A stretch of 64,000 nucleotides of DNA, taken from contig CM077644.1 in NCBI GenBank assembly GCA_039707465.1, positions 200,481,962 to 200,545,961 of the forward strand, read 5' to 3'. Numbering within the stretch: position 1 is the stretch's first letter; every line of letters starts with the position of its first letter. Shown piece by piece: positions 1-11,186 of this stretch. The notes below the pieces were generated by a model. It was not told the DNA's origin. It saw nothing but the letters and a program-made list of their open reading frames with translations, and ran no database searches. Made by a program: the position numbers and the translations under genes. The stretch is from Rhabdophis nuchalis. Its lineage: Eukaryota > Chordata > Lepidosauria > Squamata > Natricidae.

Positions 1-2867
1 TTCTCAGTTCTGGATTTATATACATTTGTTTGTAAGACTGGTCTTGTGCAGTCAAAATTAGCCCCTCGGTCTCTTTGTTTAATCTTTCTGCTCTTAGTCA
101 TTGTCAGGGCTTCTTGTTATCTGCTTTGACTGCTTTTTGTTTTTATGTACTAGTCATACAATAATTTGCCTTGCAATGTTTCTTTTCTATTGTTCATTTG
201 ATCTTTCTTATAGGTCAGTTTGGTCTTTTCAGTATTCAATAAGCCTTCGTTGCATACCAGCTTCAGTGTATCTTCTTCACTGTCCTTCAGATATTCTTTC
301 AGTATCCTTTTTTTTTTGTCGTCAACTGTGCAGTGTAATTGCAACATTCCATGCCCATCTATTTCCCATGATAAGTAGTGTCTTGCAATGTGGCTGCTTG
401 GATAAAATGAATGTATTGCCATTATTTTTTCCGGTCTTCTGAATTTCAGGTCCTCTAAAGGAAATGAAGCTACTTCTCAGCCACATTTACATAGAGACAA
501 TCAAGACCAACTTCTGAAGTGGCTATCCAAGCCTTGTAAATATTAAAATGCTAATAATGAGAAGTTATTTGACTGCATTCCCTCATGTTCCAAAGATTTT
601 CTTCAACTATCCAGATGTTTTGCACACCTCTATCCCACTCTTTCTGTATTTTTCTTTTTCCAATTTTTTTTTGCCAAATGCAACTGGATGCCTCTGTTAC
701 CATTTTTGCAACTTTCCTTTTTCTAAAAACTCCTTTGCAATACTGTGTCTTTGAGCCAAAGCAGAGAAGAAAACTTTGCACATCAAAGCAGAAATAAGTA
801 TAGGGACTAGAATGGCCTTTGCTTCTCTCTGCTCCTTTTTTTTTTTAATAAGGAGCCATCCCATTTATATTTCAAAAATTCATGAACTCTGCCAAAAACA
901 CTTTGCTTTTTCTTGTAATTTCCTTTCATAGTGAGAAAACGTCATAGAAGCAAGAACCCGAGTCTTTCTTTTACTTTGTTATGATATTAAAAAAAATCCC
1001 CACACCTCCTGACTATTGAAATGTGTCAGTAGATACAAAAGGATAAGCTACCAACCTCAGATGGAACATATTCTAGCAAAAGATTGAAAAAAAGATCCCC
1101 TCAAAGAAGCCACATACTATATGAATGTATGATCAAAATACTTCTTTGAAAAAAGTTTTATTCCTATTACTCAGACAGATGTAAATAGGTGAACTGTTAC
1201 TAGCCAGAAGAAATAGTGATGAGTAACTGCAACATCAAAGAAAAAAGAACTGGCTATGAAACTGCAAGTGAATTATATTTGATATAAACAAGCAGGGAAT
1301 AAATCTAATGAAGCTAGCAAGGGTTGACCTTTACATGAAGAATGCTTACTGGCAAAAATAAACCCTAAATTATATATGGTATTGTCTGACTGGAAACAAC
1401 TACGTAGCTTAGGTTATCAATATGTAGCTAACACCATCAGTGTCAATGTAATATACATGTATGAATGTATCATGCAAAGTATAACTTTTATTGTAAATGC
1501 TTAATTTATTAGCTAGCACTGACATACTCACATGTAACTTTTACATGTTATTTCTATTTGTTTACTTATTTTAACACGTATTATATTGTTTGAGCATACA
1601 GTATATTGTTCGGTTCCTCATTTTATTTGACTGCTGTATTTTCCTAGAATACAGTGTGAAACTGCTGGAAAAGAAAGATTTCTCTGACAGACTGCCAAGG
1701 TTTAAATCAAAACAAAGGTCCAGAGAGGTGTTTGCCCAGAAGTATTTTAATGGTGCTTCAATCCACACAACTTCTTTTTGACATAAAAATATAAACCACT
1801 ACTCCCAAAGCAGTAAATATCTTTGCAGGGCTAAAGTTGGGGTTTTGTCTTTATGTTTGTCTTTTTAAAAAAAACAACAACATTGATACAGGATAGTCAA
1901 GAGTTCAGTAACTCATTTTCCATTTTTCTATTACAAAAAGAGCTATAAACTGGACAAGGATGCACACTTATTTCAAGCAGCAGGTCACACTTGACCTATG
2001 AGTGTGAAAAGTCAGGCAAAACATTGAGAATGAACAATGCAACAAGGAACGTCCATTTAATATCATTAACATGTAAGCAAGTTAAATTGGCCACAATTAC
2101 TTAACATGATTGCTCTTTAAGTATTTAACCATTGTCCCCTTTTGACACATCCAACATTTCAGTTAAGGACTCAAGAGCTAAGCTAAACATTTTTGAGGGA
2201 GCTACATCTAATCCTGATATTATGCATTTTTCTTGTAACAGGAAACACTAATTTGGAAGCAACATAAGTTCTTCAGCAGGAAGTATTTTAAAATATCAAT
2301 CCAGGTAATTTTAACATAGTAAAAATACACTCATTTTTAGATTCAACATGTATATCCAAAGCCAAACAAGAAAAAAAAAGATAAAAGAGCAGCTCCAATT
2401 TTCAGGGTTTATAAAATAAAATTAGATGGTCTTGACATTATTCATTGCCAGAGTATTATACATGCTTTTTGTACATGTCTTATTATAGCCAGTTTTAGTA
2501 CAGTAAAAAGAAGCATATAACACTTAAAGTTAGGGTAGAAAATAAGGAAAAACCCAGCTTTGGGGAAAGGTTTTATTGAAATGTATTTTATGGAAAGTTT
2601 ACTGATTATTCTTGTGACAACCACACAAAGCAAATAAATTGCCTATGGCTCATAGAACTTGCTTTGTGATTCACAAGTATCCTGAGATGTGGTCACAGAG
2701 TTTGATAACAAAATGGTGAATTACTGGCTATAATTTAAAGAGTATGACCAGGCTTGTAGATGGAGATGGAAGCAGCTGGTCTCCTAGATATTTCTCAAAC
2801 CTTTTAAAACTTTCAGCTGCAACCTTGTCCATATGATGAGTTCTCCAAACTCTCAAAAGATTTGTTT
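1..2867. other. AT-rich unique sequence, no gene recognised
   Basis: I see no repeat family or exon here. The longest open frame (101-442, +) is rich in Phe, Ser, Cys and Leu, overlaps an open frame on the other strand, and looks like chance translation of pyrimidine-rich DNA. The segment 1620-1780 is open on both strands but matches nothing I recognise. Confidence 0.6.
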
Positions 2868-2883
2868 ATACATACATACATAT

Positions 2884-3133
2884 CCTGTTTCTCCCAAAAT
2901 AAGACCTCCCCAGATAATAAGCCCAATCAGGCTTTGAGCACATGTGCTAAAATAAGCCCTTGTCTGAAAATAAGCCCTCCCCAAAACATTGCAAACCAAC
3001 AGCAGCCATGAGGTGACCACGCTCGCCGTCTCCTGCACCTCAAAAATAATAAGACCTCCCCCAAAATAAGGCCAAGTGCTCATTTGGGGGGGCAAATGAA
3101 AATAAGACCCTGTCTTATTTTGGGGAAAACACA
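2884..3133. mobile_element. MITE-like element with inverted ends, inside a (TACA)n array
   Basis: The left end reads GTTTCTCCCAAAATAAGAC and the right end, inverted, reads GTTTTCCCCAAAATAAGAC, so the element has imperfect terminal inverted repeats. The interior holds several direct and inverted copies of AAAATAAG and no open frame of its own. It is bounded on both sides by TACA repeats (2868-2883 and 3134-3178). That fits insertion at a TA or TACA target within a microsatellite. I infer a non-autonomous DNA transposon and cannot name its superfamily. Confidence 0.55.
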
Positions 3134-3164
<31 letters not shown>

Positions 3165-3182
3165 CATACATACATACAGACA

Positions 3183-3220
<38 letters not shown>
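3134..3220. repeat. (TACA)n then (CA)n microsatellite
   Basis: About eleven TACA units run into a short CAGA step and then about eighteen CA units ending at 3220. The minus-strand open frame starting with Cys-Val repeats is a product of this tract. Confidence 0.95.
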
Positions 3221-3224
<4 letters not shown>

Positions 3225-3404
3225 TGTATTGTATTTGTGCTGATAAATAAGTAAAGGGAGACTAATATAAATCTATTTCAAGCTATTTAGCTCTCATCAG
3301 CTAGTCATACCCTTACTGGGATTAGAACCTGGGCCATATTTACATGTTAGGCAGTTGTATTAGCCACTAAGCCTCAGGCTCTCCTTCCTCATCAGCTGAG
3401 CCAG
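3221..3404 (-). mobile_element. tRNA-derived SINE, minus-strand copy
   Basis: On the minus strand it runs from a GC-rich head near 3404, through TGGCTAATACAACTGCC (box A-like) and GGTTCTAATCCCAGTAAGGG (box B-like), to a CTTTACTTATTTATCAGCAC segment and CAATACATACATG at the end. The two tRNA promoter-like boxes and the near-identical partner at 3472-3725 support a Pol III SINE. It lies head-to-head with that partner. Confidence 0.7.
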
Positions 3405-3471
3405 GGAAATAAGTAAGTGTTATGTCAAAGCATCTGGTATGCCCAAATATGGAAGGGACTGCTTCCCTTTT
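3405..3471 (-). mobile_element. 3' fragment of the same SINE family
   Basis: On the minus strand this matches the distal part of the plus copy, CATATTTGGGCATACCAGG followed by TGCTTTGACATAACA (3690-3724). It lies immediately 5' of the minus-strand copy at 3221-3404, so a 3' tail is joined to the next 5' head, as in a dimeric insertion. Confidence 0.55.
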
Positions 3472-3723
3472 GTAAGTGGCTAATACAACTGCCTAACATG
3501 TAAATACAGCCCAGGTTCTAATCCCAGTAAGGGTTATGGCTAGCTGATGAGAGCTAAATAGCTTGAAATAGATCTATACTAGTCTCCCTTTATTTATTTT
3601 TCAGCACAAATGCAACACAAAAATGGTTTCCTGCCTGGAAGGCTCCTAGGGTGGAGCTGAAAGGCAAAAGGGTAGTAGTATGCTTCCTCCCATATTTGGG
3701 CATACCAGGTGCTTTGACATAAC

Positions 3724-3725
<2 letters not shown>
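3472..3725 (+). mobile_element. tRNA-derived SINE, plus-strand copy
   Basis: The box A-like sequence begins near 3477 and the box B-like GGTTCTAATCC lies at 3514-3524. They are followed by a body shared with the minus copy (GCTAGCTGATGAGAGCTAAA) and a longer 3' part ending TTTGACATAACATA, which runs into a (TATG)n tail. There is no coding capacity. This appears to be the fuller of the two copies and defines a family length of about 250 bp. Confidence 0.7.
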
Positions 3726-3754
<29 letters not shown>

Positions 3755-3792
3755 TGTATGTATGTATGTACGTACGTACGTACGTATGTATG
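3724..3792. repeat. (TATG)n/(TACG)n microsatellite
   Basis: This tail-like array directly follows the SINE. The units change from TATG to TACG near 3769 and return to TATG at the end. Confidence 0.95.
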
Positions 3793-5106
3793 CCGGGCAG
3801 ATCATCTTGTATTATCTGGCTTACTGGAAGTTGTTCCAGCTTTATTGATTGGTCATTAATCAATAAATACATGAAGAATATAAAAGAGGATAAAGGTGTG
3901 TGTGTGTGTGTGTGTGTGTGTGTTCATATGAGAATTTCTAGGTAATCAGAGTTTTTGATCAGAGCCCATAACTTCCACAAGATGAAAAAAAGAAGCTTTT
4001 ATTCAAGTGCCTCAACTCAGTGAACTTGCTAATTGAAAATTAGCTGTATTTTGTGGTAGATTAATTCACAATAATAATTTCAAAAAGATGAGACAAAATA
4101 CCAAAAATGTATTAAATAAGTTACTAAATCCTTTGAACTCCTTGACCCCTAAATGACAAGACAGATGTAAATATATTACCAGATTTTTATAAACATTTAG
4201 GTATTAGGTTGCTTATGTATGTGTGACTTAAAGACCCACTCTTATTTTAAAAGGATATTAGAATGTAATGGATTGTTCATTTACATTGCATCTTAGAGTA
4301 CTGATTCAAGATAAAGACACCAAACAAAAAGTATTCAGTCTCATAAAGAATCTAGTTATAATAGGCATATTTCTAACTATTAAATATTGATTTCATAGTT
4401 ATCTGATTAAAGCATTAATGAGCTGTAGGGAAGATAAAATCATATTGTCTTGGTGCACTTTGTAATCATATTACTATTGTTTGTACATTGATTAAATCAA
4501 AAGTTAAAATACAATTTTCAAAATGCTATATTCTCATGAAAGAGTTGCTACCCATGCTTAAAGAGGCAAACATTCATGTGTGGCATGGTTCCAATATTGT
4601 GCATCATTGTCGAATCCAGTAAGACTCTCAATTTGCACAAACCTTTAAGTGCAGCCTTTAGTCTGTAGCACTAAACCTTTATACATCTCTGGGTCAGAGA
4701 GTTGTTTTTTAAAGTCTTTTTCTCCTGTTCTTACCTTCTTCATCTGAATTGGATGTGAAGGTTCACTTTGGCTAGAGAAAGAACAACATGTACAACATGT
4801 GCTATGTCTTACTCTTTCCAACATTCATGTTCAACTGGGTGTCTGAATGGGAGCTCTACCCATGTTTAGTTGAATGAGCATAGGTCTTCACATAAGCCAG
4901 GACCCTGCTTTAATTTACTCTTGGTTCATGAAAAGCAAATTCAGGTCCCCTCCAGACCTCTCAGTTGAGAAAGTAGGGATTGAGTGGACCATCCATCCTG
5001 TTCCTGATTAAAAGTTTCTAAAAGTTTAGTTGAACAGGATTTCAGTGACTACTACCACAGGATTTCAATTAATTCTGAAGTTCAAGATTGTTCTATTACT
5101 GTTTCT
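3793..5106. other. Unique sequence with a (TG)n tract
   Basis: It contains a (TG)n run at 3895-3923. The rest is AT-rich and shows no gene, SINE or LINE match. Confidence 0.6.
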
Positions 5107-5114
5107 CAACACTT

Positions 5115-5425
5115 CAGAGGTGAAATTCAGCAGGTTCTGGAGAACCAGTAGTGAAAATTTTGAGTAGTTCAGAGGCCAGCAAATACCATCTCTGGCTGGG
5201 CCCAGAGTAGAATGGGAATGGAGATTCTGCAATATCCTCCTCCCACAAGTGAGATTTTACTGTACCCTTCTCTTGGAGTGGAGTGGGAATGAAGATTTTG
5301 CAATAGACTCCTCCCAAACATGGGGTGGGAATGAAGATTTTGCAGTATCCTTCCCCTGCCATGCCCACCAGGCCATGCCCACAGAACCGGTAGTAAAAAT
5401 AAATAAATTCTCCACTGCCCCACTG
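5115..5425 (-). mobile_element. hAT-like non-autonomous element (CAGTGGTGGGATTC family), reversed
   Basis: It starts CAGAGGTGAAATTCAGCAGG, the inverse of the family's 3' end, and ends near ...GAACCGGTAGTAAAAA plus a decayed CCACTG end. The interior has three partial repeats of GGGAATGAAGATTTTGCA. It is the reverse orientation of the copies at 7677-7920 and 10167-10432. If the right end is placed at 5416, the flanks CAACACTT and CCCCACTG agree at only 5 of 8 positions, so the target duplication is equivocal. Confidence 0.6.
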
Positions 5426-5433
5426 GTATTGAA

Positions 5434-6126
5434 CTGAAATAAAACAACTAATATTGTATAGTCTTGTTTCCAGGCATGATATATTGGTATATTACAGTTA
5501 GTACATTACATACTCTCTATCACTATAATGGTTAAACAATGTTAGCTATAGCTATTGAGGCAAAAGAATTGAAGCTTTCTTCGCATATGGATTCCTGCTC
5601 CGTCCAGGGTCCCATGGCATTAACTTTCTGGGTAAATAAAATTTCTACTTGAGTTTCTACTCCATGGAATTCAACTTTTTTTAATCACAGGAATCTAGAG
5701 TATAAGCATTTGACAGATCACATTCACATAACAGAATAAGCATAAGCACACTGCTATTCATAGTCATTTTCATTTATTTTAATTAGCATTCATTTTTGCA
5801 TGTCAGTCACATATTACTAACCATCTTATACCAACATGAACATCTTAAAATATCTCTCCATTTTCTTATCTTTAATAAGCATTCTACCAGGATAATACAT
5901 ACCCTTGCTCTAGTTTTTAGTCATTTGTGTAAGTGTGTAATCATTCGTTGCATTTTCCCTAGTAAAGACAATTATAATTTTCAAATCCAAACTATCTCCT
6001 TTCTCCCCCACTCCCACATGCATGTACGCTCAAACAGACATACTCACTGTTATGAGAGAAGAAATGGCAGAAGCTGGGAGTATATTTAAAAGAAATATCA
6101 GCCTCAAATCATTATGTAGATGCACA
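5434..6126. other. AT-rich spacer, nothing recognised
   Basis: Short open frames are present (for example 5796-6089) but have no recognisable domain or coding bias. Confidence 0.55.
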
Positions 6127-6127
6127 T

Positions 6128-6175
<48 letters not shown>

Positions 6176-6770
6176 TTCGATTTGTAAACCGCACCAATTT
6201 CCATCGAGACGGACTCTGGGCGGTGCACAGGACATTAAAACCTACAATAGATAAATAACAAATATACAAAAGTTAAAAAAAATTAAATGATAAACCTGTG
6301 CTAAAATTCCCATTAAAACCTATCTAATTTAGCGGAGGCTCTATCGTTCCTAGATTTAAATTCTATGCTTGTCCAGCTTGCTGAAAGAGATGTGTCTTAA
6401 GTGAGCGGCGGAAGAGGGGAAGGTCCGTGATAGTACGAAGTTCGGGGGGGAGGTCGTTCCAGAGGGCGGGCCCTGCCACAGAGAAGGCCCTACTCCTGGG
6501 CATCACCAGCCGGCATTGACCGGCGGTCGGCACCCTGAGGAGGCCCTCTCTGTGGGAGTGAATCGGTCAATGGGAGGTATGTGGCAGGAGGCAGTCCCGC
6601 AAGTAACTAGGCCCCGAGCCATGGAGCGATTTGAAGATGGTAACAAGCACCTTGAAGTGCACCTGGAAGGCCACAGGTAACCAGTGCAGCTTGCGCAGGA
6701 GAGGTGGACTAACTGGAGCCTCCGGATGCACCTCAAGGGGAGCCCCATGTAGAGAGCGTTGCAATAGTCA
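6127..6770 (-). mobile_element. L2 LINE 3' end with (TTTA)n tail, RT C-terminus degraded
   Basis: On the minus strand it begins at a codon string for DYCNALYMGLPLRC near 6770, continues through scrambled LHWLPVAFQV and SYLRD-like pieces (frames at 6567-6764 and 6503-6817), and ends in the L2 3' UTR. That UTR contains an inverted GGCGGTGCACAGG box near 6219 and a (TTTA)n tail at 6128-6175. The coding part carries frameshifts. The 5' break is at almost the same codon as in the copies at 55018 and 59376. Confidence 0.85.
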
Positions 6771-7196
6771 TGAACTCTTGAGTGCCACTGGTCCTTATTG
6801 AACCAGGGCATGACCATTAGAGAAGATTCCTGTGGATAGGCTTTAGCAATACATTCTATTTACAATAACTTTCTATTTGTCTATAAAGACAAAATTTAGG
6901 CTCGACCTTTTAAAACACTATATATTTATTAGAAATAAATGGTTTATTTTAAGAACAAGATAGATATTCAACTATTCAGTGAACTGAGACTGAGTTAATT
7001 AATAGGTCAAATATATGCTCCTAAAAATGTCAACATTTAGAGCAAATTAATTCTGCTTAAGATTCATTTCTCCGCTGAGATCCACTAAAAGGCAAAGAGC
7101 TACAAGAGCCACATTGAAAGTTTCTACTGTCAAAAGTTACATTTCCACAGAAGAATTTACAGAGCAGCCACATTTGATTAACAGATACTTAGTTAT
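6771..7196. other. Unique spacer
   Basis: No repeat or coding signal seen. It starts with the sequence into which the neighbouring L2 inserted. Confidence 0.5.
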
Positions 7197-7204
7197 ATCT
7201 AAGC

Positions 7205-7283
7205 CAGGGGTAGGCAAGCTGGCTGGATAATTCTGGGAGCTGAAGTCCTTCAGACTTAAAGTTGCAAAGTTTGCCCACCCCTG
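7205..7283. mobile_element. 79-bp hAT-like MITE with 7/8 target duplication
   Basis: The ends are CAGGGGTAGGCAA and TTTGCCCACCCCTG, inverted repeats of each other, with GGGAGCTGAAGTCC in the middle. The flanking octamers are ATCTAAGC (7197-7204) and ATCGAAGC (7284-7291), matching at 7 of 8 positions. CAGGGG ends plus an 8-bp duplication are hallmarks of the hAT superfamily. There is no transposase. Confidence 0.75.
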
Positions 7284-7291
7284 ATCGAAGC

Positions 7292-7668
7292 TGACAAAGG
7301 GATCTGTAACTCAGAAGATGCCACAAGAATGTCATGGCTACAACACCCAAGGTAATTTTGAACAAATGGCACATATATCCATGCACACACATGCCCACAA
7401 AGTTACATGGAAGATTGATGAAAACCCAGGCTCAGGTTTCTCCAAAAGTAGGACTGAGCTATGGAAGTATGGAAGTTCTGATGCCTGAACTGAAATACTT
7501 TCAACTGAAGTGTATCTAAAGGGCATCAGATGGCAGAATGTTTAGCCACAGTAAGACAAATTGGAGGGGTGCATTATGAGAAGATACTCTCTACTCATTT
7601 AATTCTAGTTAACAAAGTTATAAATGTTACCTCTAGATTGTTCAAGCATTTGTCATGCGCACATATAT
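7292..7668. other. Unique spacer
   Basis: It contains overlapping short open frames on both strands (7334-7526) with no recognisable product. Confidence 0.5.
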
Positions 7669-7676
7669 ATCCACAG

Positions 7677-7920
7677 CAGTGGGGGGATTCAAATTTTTTT
7701 ACTACTGATTCTGAAGCGTGGCTTGGTGGGCATGTCTTGGTGGGTGTGGCAGGGGAAGGATACTGCAAAATCCCCATTCCCTCCTGATCTGGGACTCAGG
7801 ATGCAGAGAATAGATGGGGTGGGGCCAGTCAGAGGTGATATTTACCAGTTCTCTGAACTACTCAAAATTTCTGCTACCGATTCTCCAGAGCTGGTCAGAA
7901 TTTGTTGAATACCTTCTCTG
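7677..7920 (+). mobile_element. hAT-like non-autonomous element with 7/8 target duplication
   Basis: It starts CAGTGGGGGGATTCAAA and ends GTTGAATACCTTCTCTG. The interior shows the family features GCAGGGGAAGGATACTGC and TCTCCAGAGCTGGTCAGAA. The flanking octamers ATCCACAG (7669-7676) and ATCCATAG (7921-7928) differ at one base. Same family and orientation as 10167-10432. Confidence 0.75.
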
Positions 7921-7928
7921 ATCCATAG

Positions 7929-10141
7929 CCATCTTGTTTTATTTAGCACATTTTAACTATAACAATTAATTATAATTTAGAATTATGTTGTTACAATCCT
8001 TCCCTCAAATTCCTTCGAGCCTTATCTATTTGTTCCCAAGAATAGATTGCCAGATTGGACAATTCTGTATTATAGGTGGAAGATAATAGTAGTTAGCTTG
8101 AACTCTGCACATAGTCTGGTTGTTCATGTGTGACATGGAAAGCCTATGAATCCATGCCACACAAATGGTTCTGTGAATGTCTGATGCTATATAAAGTCAA
8201 CAAAGCACTAAGGATTTTCCTCAAAAACTCAGTGGGACTGTGGAAGACAACACTGTAAATAAGTAATGAGAAATAGACATATTATGCTGTGTATGTTTCT
8301 GAGTTTAGTAACCATCACAGTGTTGGTATCTATACCTGCAGACTAGGCCAATAATCTTTGCTAAACAAACTACAGGTAATACTTGACTTTGGTTTTTGTT
8401 GTTTGTTATTTATTTATGGATCAGTCAGCATAATAAATAGAACAATTCCAAACATGACAAAATACGACATTTGAGCAGAAAATTACCCTAGAAATATTAT
8501 TCAGCCAAGGTCAAGCTATGAAAGTCTTAATATTTTAATTGGTGAGATAGTCTTAATTTGTAGATGCTTTTGTTTGAGATCAACTTTAATAGCTCAACAT
8601 TGTCCTTACAATGTTGTATTGAAAATAATGTATTGTTTATTTATAACTGAAACAAAATATGAAACTATAAGTATCTGAAATGATTATACTGATGTCACCT
8701 CCCTTTTGATTTATTCAGTCATTCCAATTTCTTTTGACCTGTATCTCCTGAAGTAGTCTTCTGCTTTAGAAGTGATGAAGGACAGTCTTTTATGGTCAAT
8801 GTTTAAGAAGGATTCACTTGGCAGTTTAGTTGGTTTCTGAACATGGACTAGACAGATACCACTTTTTTATACATGAGAAATGTAATATTGTATAAGCAAA
8901 CTTTAATTGATCTTAGTCTGAAGGAATGACTATTTACTTGTTCTACATCACATAAAAATGAATTGAATTATTTCTACTGAAGAGCCATTAGAATACACAC
9001 ACACACACACACAAATTTGGCTACCATTTTTTGAATGAAAAATGTCCGTTATTTCATTCAAAAAGTGGCAGCCAAATTTTAGCCAAACCTGCAAAGTTTA
9101 TCCGAGTGAGGAAATTTGAAAACCTGTGAAAACCTACTTTGAAGCTTTGGGATGAACTCATTAACTGAAAGTGTAAAGCATTCCTTCTTCATAATGTGTC
9201 TATAATCTCTCCAAAGTTATTGATTTTTTTTTTTGCACTGGACTTCTCATGAGATGCCTTTGAGGAAAATGCACTTTTTCTCTTTATAATATAACATTAT
9301 ATTATAGCTTACTAAATTACTCAAATGCCTATAAAAGAAAAATGCTGACACCAGAAAAGATCATAAAGACTAAATGAATCACATTAATGTTTCAGGTGAT
9401 TTTCTCCATTATTGCTTTGCAAGTTGATCGTATTGACACATTTTGCACACAGAGTGTGGTGCTTAAAAGTTTGTGAATCTTTTTCAACTGAATTTTAAAC
9501 ATTTCTGTATCAATATGACCTAAAACCTGATCCGTTCTCTACACAAGTCCTTGAAAAAAAAACACAGAATCCTTTTTAAAGAAATGAATCAAAAACATTA
9601 TAATTGTTCATTTATTTATTGGGGCAATTATCTAAAGCTACATATGGATCCAATATAGTCTCCATGATTGAGATCATCTGGAAAGATCTTGCTCTTAGTA
9701 AGTGGGTTTATGTTTCAGTCTTGAGTTTTCCATTAAATTATCTTAGTTATGGAACATTGTTCCCAAGGACATGTTGGTAGCTCCAACACTTAAGACATAC
9801 CGTAAGATAAAAACTACTTCTGGACAAGATGGTCTTTTAGAATGTCTGTTATCCTCAGTTTTAGTACTGTTGTTTATTGAGCTTTTTAAAAATATTAATA
9901 TTTATTGTTTAATGTTTGTATTTATTTACAGTAAGTTCATTGTTTTTAGTTATAATTGATTTTTCTCTCTCTGAAATTATGCTGAAATCCTCTGGCAGGA
10001 AAAACTATATAAAATTTAAAAATATATACTGTACATGCCACAGGCAACTTGCTGTGATTAAGACAGCATATTCTTTGTCACTGAAAATAAGAAGACATTG
10101 CACCAACTAAGTGGCTTCCCATCAAGAAAGAGAGATATTAT
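7929..10141. other. Long AT-rich unique stretch
   Basis: Apart from a short (CA)n at 8994-9013 I recognise nothing. The sequence 9025-9080 contains a local inverted repeat: GGCTACCATTTTTTGAATGA, and its approximate complement TCATTCAAAAAGTGGCAGCC. Confidence 0.55.
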
Positions 10142-10166
10142 TCTCCCTCTCTGCCTCCCTCCCTCC
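10142..10166. repeat. (CCTC)n tract, left side of element
   Basis: It resumes at 10433-10454 on the far side of the hAT-like element, so the element lies inside a single CCTC array. Confidence 0.8.
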
Positions 10167-10432
10167 CAGTGGTGGGATTCAAAAAATTTTACTACTGGTT
10201 TTGTGGGGGTGGTTTGGTGGGCATGACAGGGGAAGGATACTGTAAAATCCTCATTCTCTCCCCACTCCAGGGGAAGGTTACTGCAAAATCCCCATTTCCT
10301 CCCAATCAGTTGACATTCGGGAAGCAGAGAATAGATGGGACAGTCAGAGGTGGTATTTATTGCTTCTCCAAACTACTCAAAATTTCCATTACCGGTTCTA
10401 CAGAACTGATCAGAACCTGCTGAATACATCTC
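10167..10432 (+). mobile_element. hAT-like non-autonomous element in a (CCTC)n array
   Basis: It starts CAGTGGTGGGATTCAAA and contains GGGGAAGGATACTG in two tandem variants. It ends around CAGAACCTGCTGAATACATC. Both flanks are CCTC repeats, so the target duplication cannot be read unambiguously. Closest relative in the window is 7677-7920. Confidence 0.65.
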
Positions 10433-10454
10433 TCCTCCCTCCCTCCCTCCCCCC

Positions 10455-11186
10455 TCTCCCTCATTTAATGGCCAACTCCTTAAAGCCAACAAAATGCATA
10501 TGATCTTACCCATCCAAAACTGAGGGTTCCCCATTAATTGTCTTTCTGTTATAATTGCTCAGTTTGAAAAGGATGCTAACAAATATCTGAGTCTGTGCAC
10601 AATCAACACAGTAAACTGGAGTTAATAAATAAACTATGCTTAAATAAATGATGGCTGACTATATCTTGCAAGCACAGATATTCCAGATATTATGTACATA
10701 TCCTGCTTATATGTCAATAGCTTGCATCCTTATTTGAGACAGAAGCATAATTTTCCACTTAAGAATAATACATTTCGAAATCTCATTTTGTCATAATTGA
10801 AACTGGTGAAGTCTCACTAAAAATAAAATGAATATCTAAATCTAGGGCTAATCAGGTCTTGCAGTCTTTTTGCAAGTAGTAATACTGATTATTTGAGTTG
10901 TGTTCCGAATAGTCTTCCAAGAAAAAAAATGAAATTATTTTCAATATTGAAATGAGTGAATTTAGGTCCTTCACAAAACTAAACTAAACTGCAAAAAAGA
11001 CCCAGCAGCCATTGGTCTTGTGAATATATTAATTCAGTTACAGTATTTTGCACTCTGAATACATTATATGATCAGAGAGTAACTCTTACTTCCACCACAA
11101 TGGATTAACTAATGATGCATTAAACTTCAATCACAGACCCAAATGCCAGACACAGATTATGAAGGATTTATTTTAAGAGAAAGATA
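10455..11186. other. Unique spacer
   Basis: No supported feature. It includes short tandem AAACT units near 10976-10990. Confidence 0.5.

Noticed and set aside
101..442. 113-residue open frame rich in Phe, Cys, Ser
   Set aside because: Overlaps an open frame on the other strand, has pyrimidine-driven composition and no motif; no splice or promoter context.
2853..3221. Minus-strand frame starting with Cys-Val repeats
   Set aside because: Translation of (CA)n/(TACA)n repeats and a MITE.
3590..3945. Thr-Tyr-Ile-His and Tyr-Val-Cys-Met repeat peptides
   Set aside because: Products of the (TATG)n array and SINE DNA.
9025..9080. Local inverted repeat around ACCATTTTTTGAATGA as a regulatory hairpin
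   Set aside because: Arms are short and imperfect in AT-rich DNA; no promoter or transcript context.
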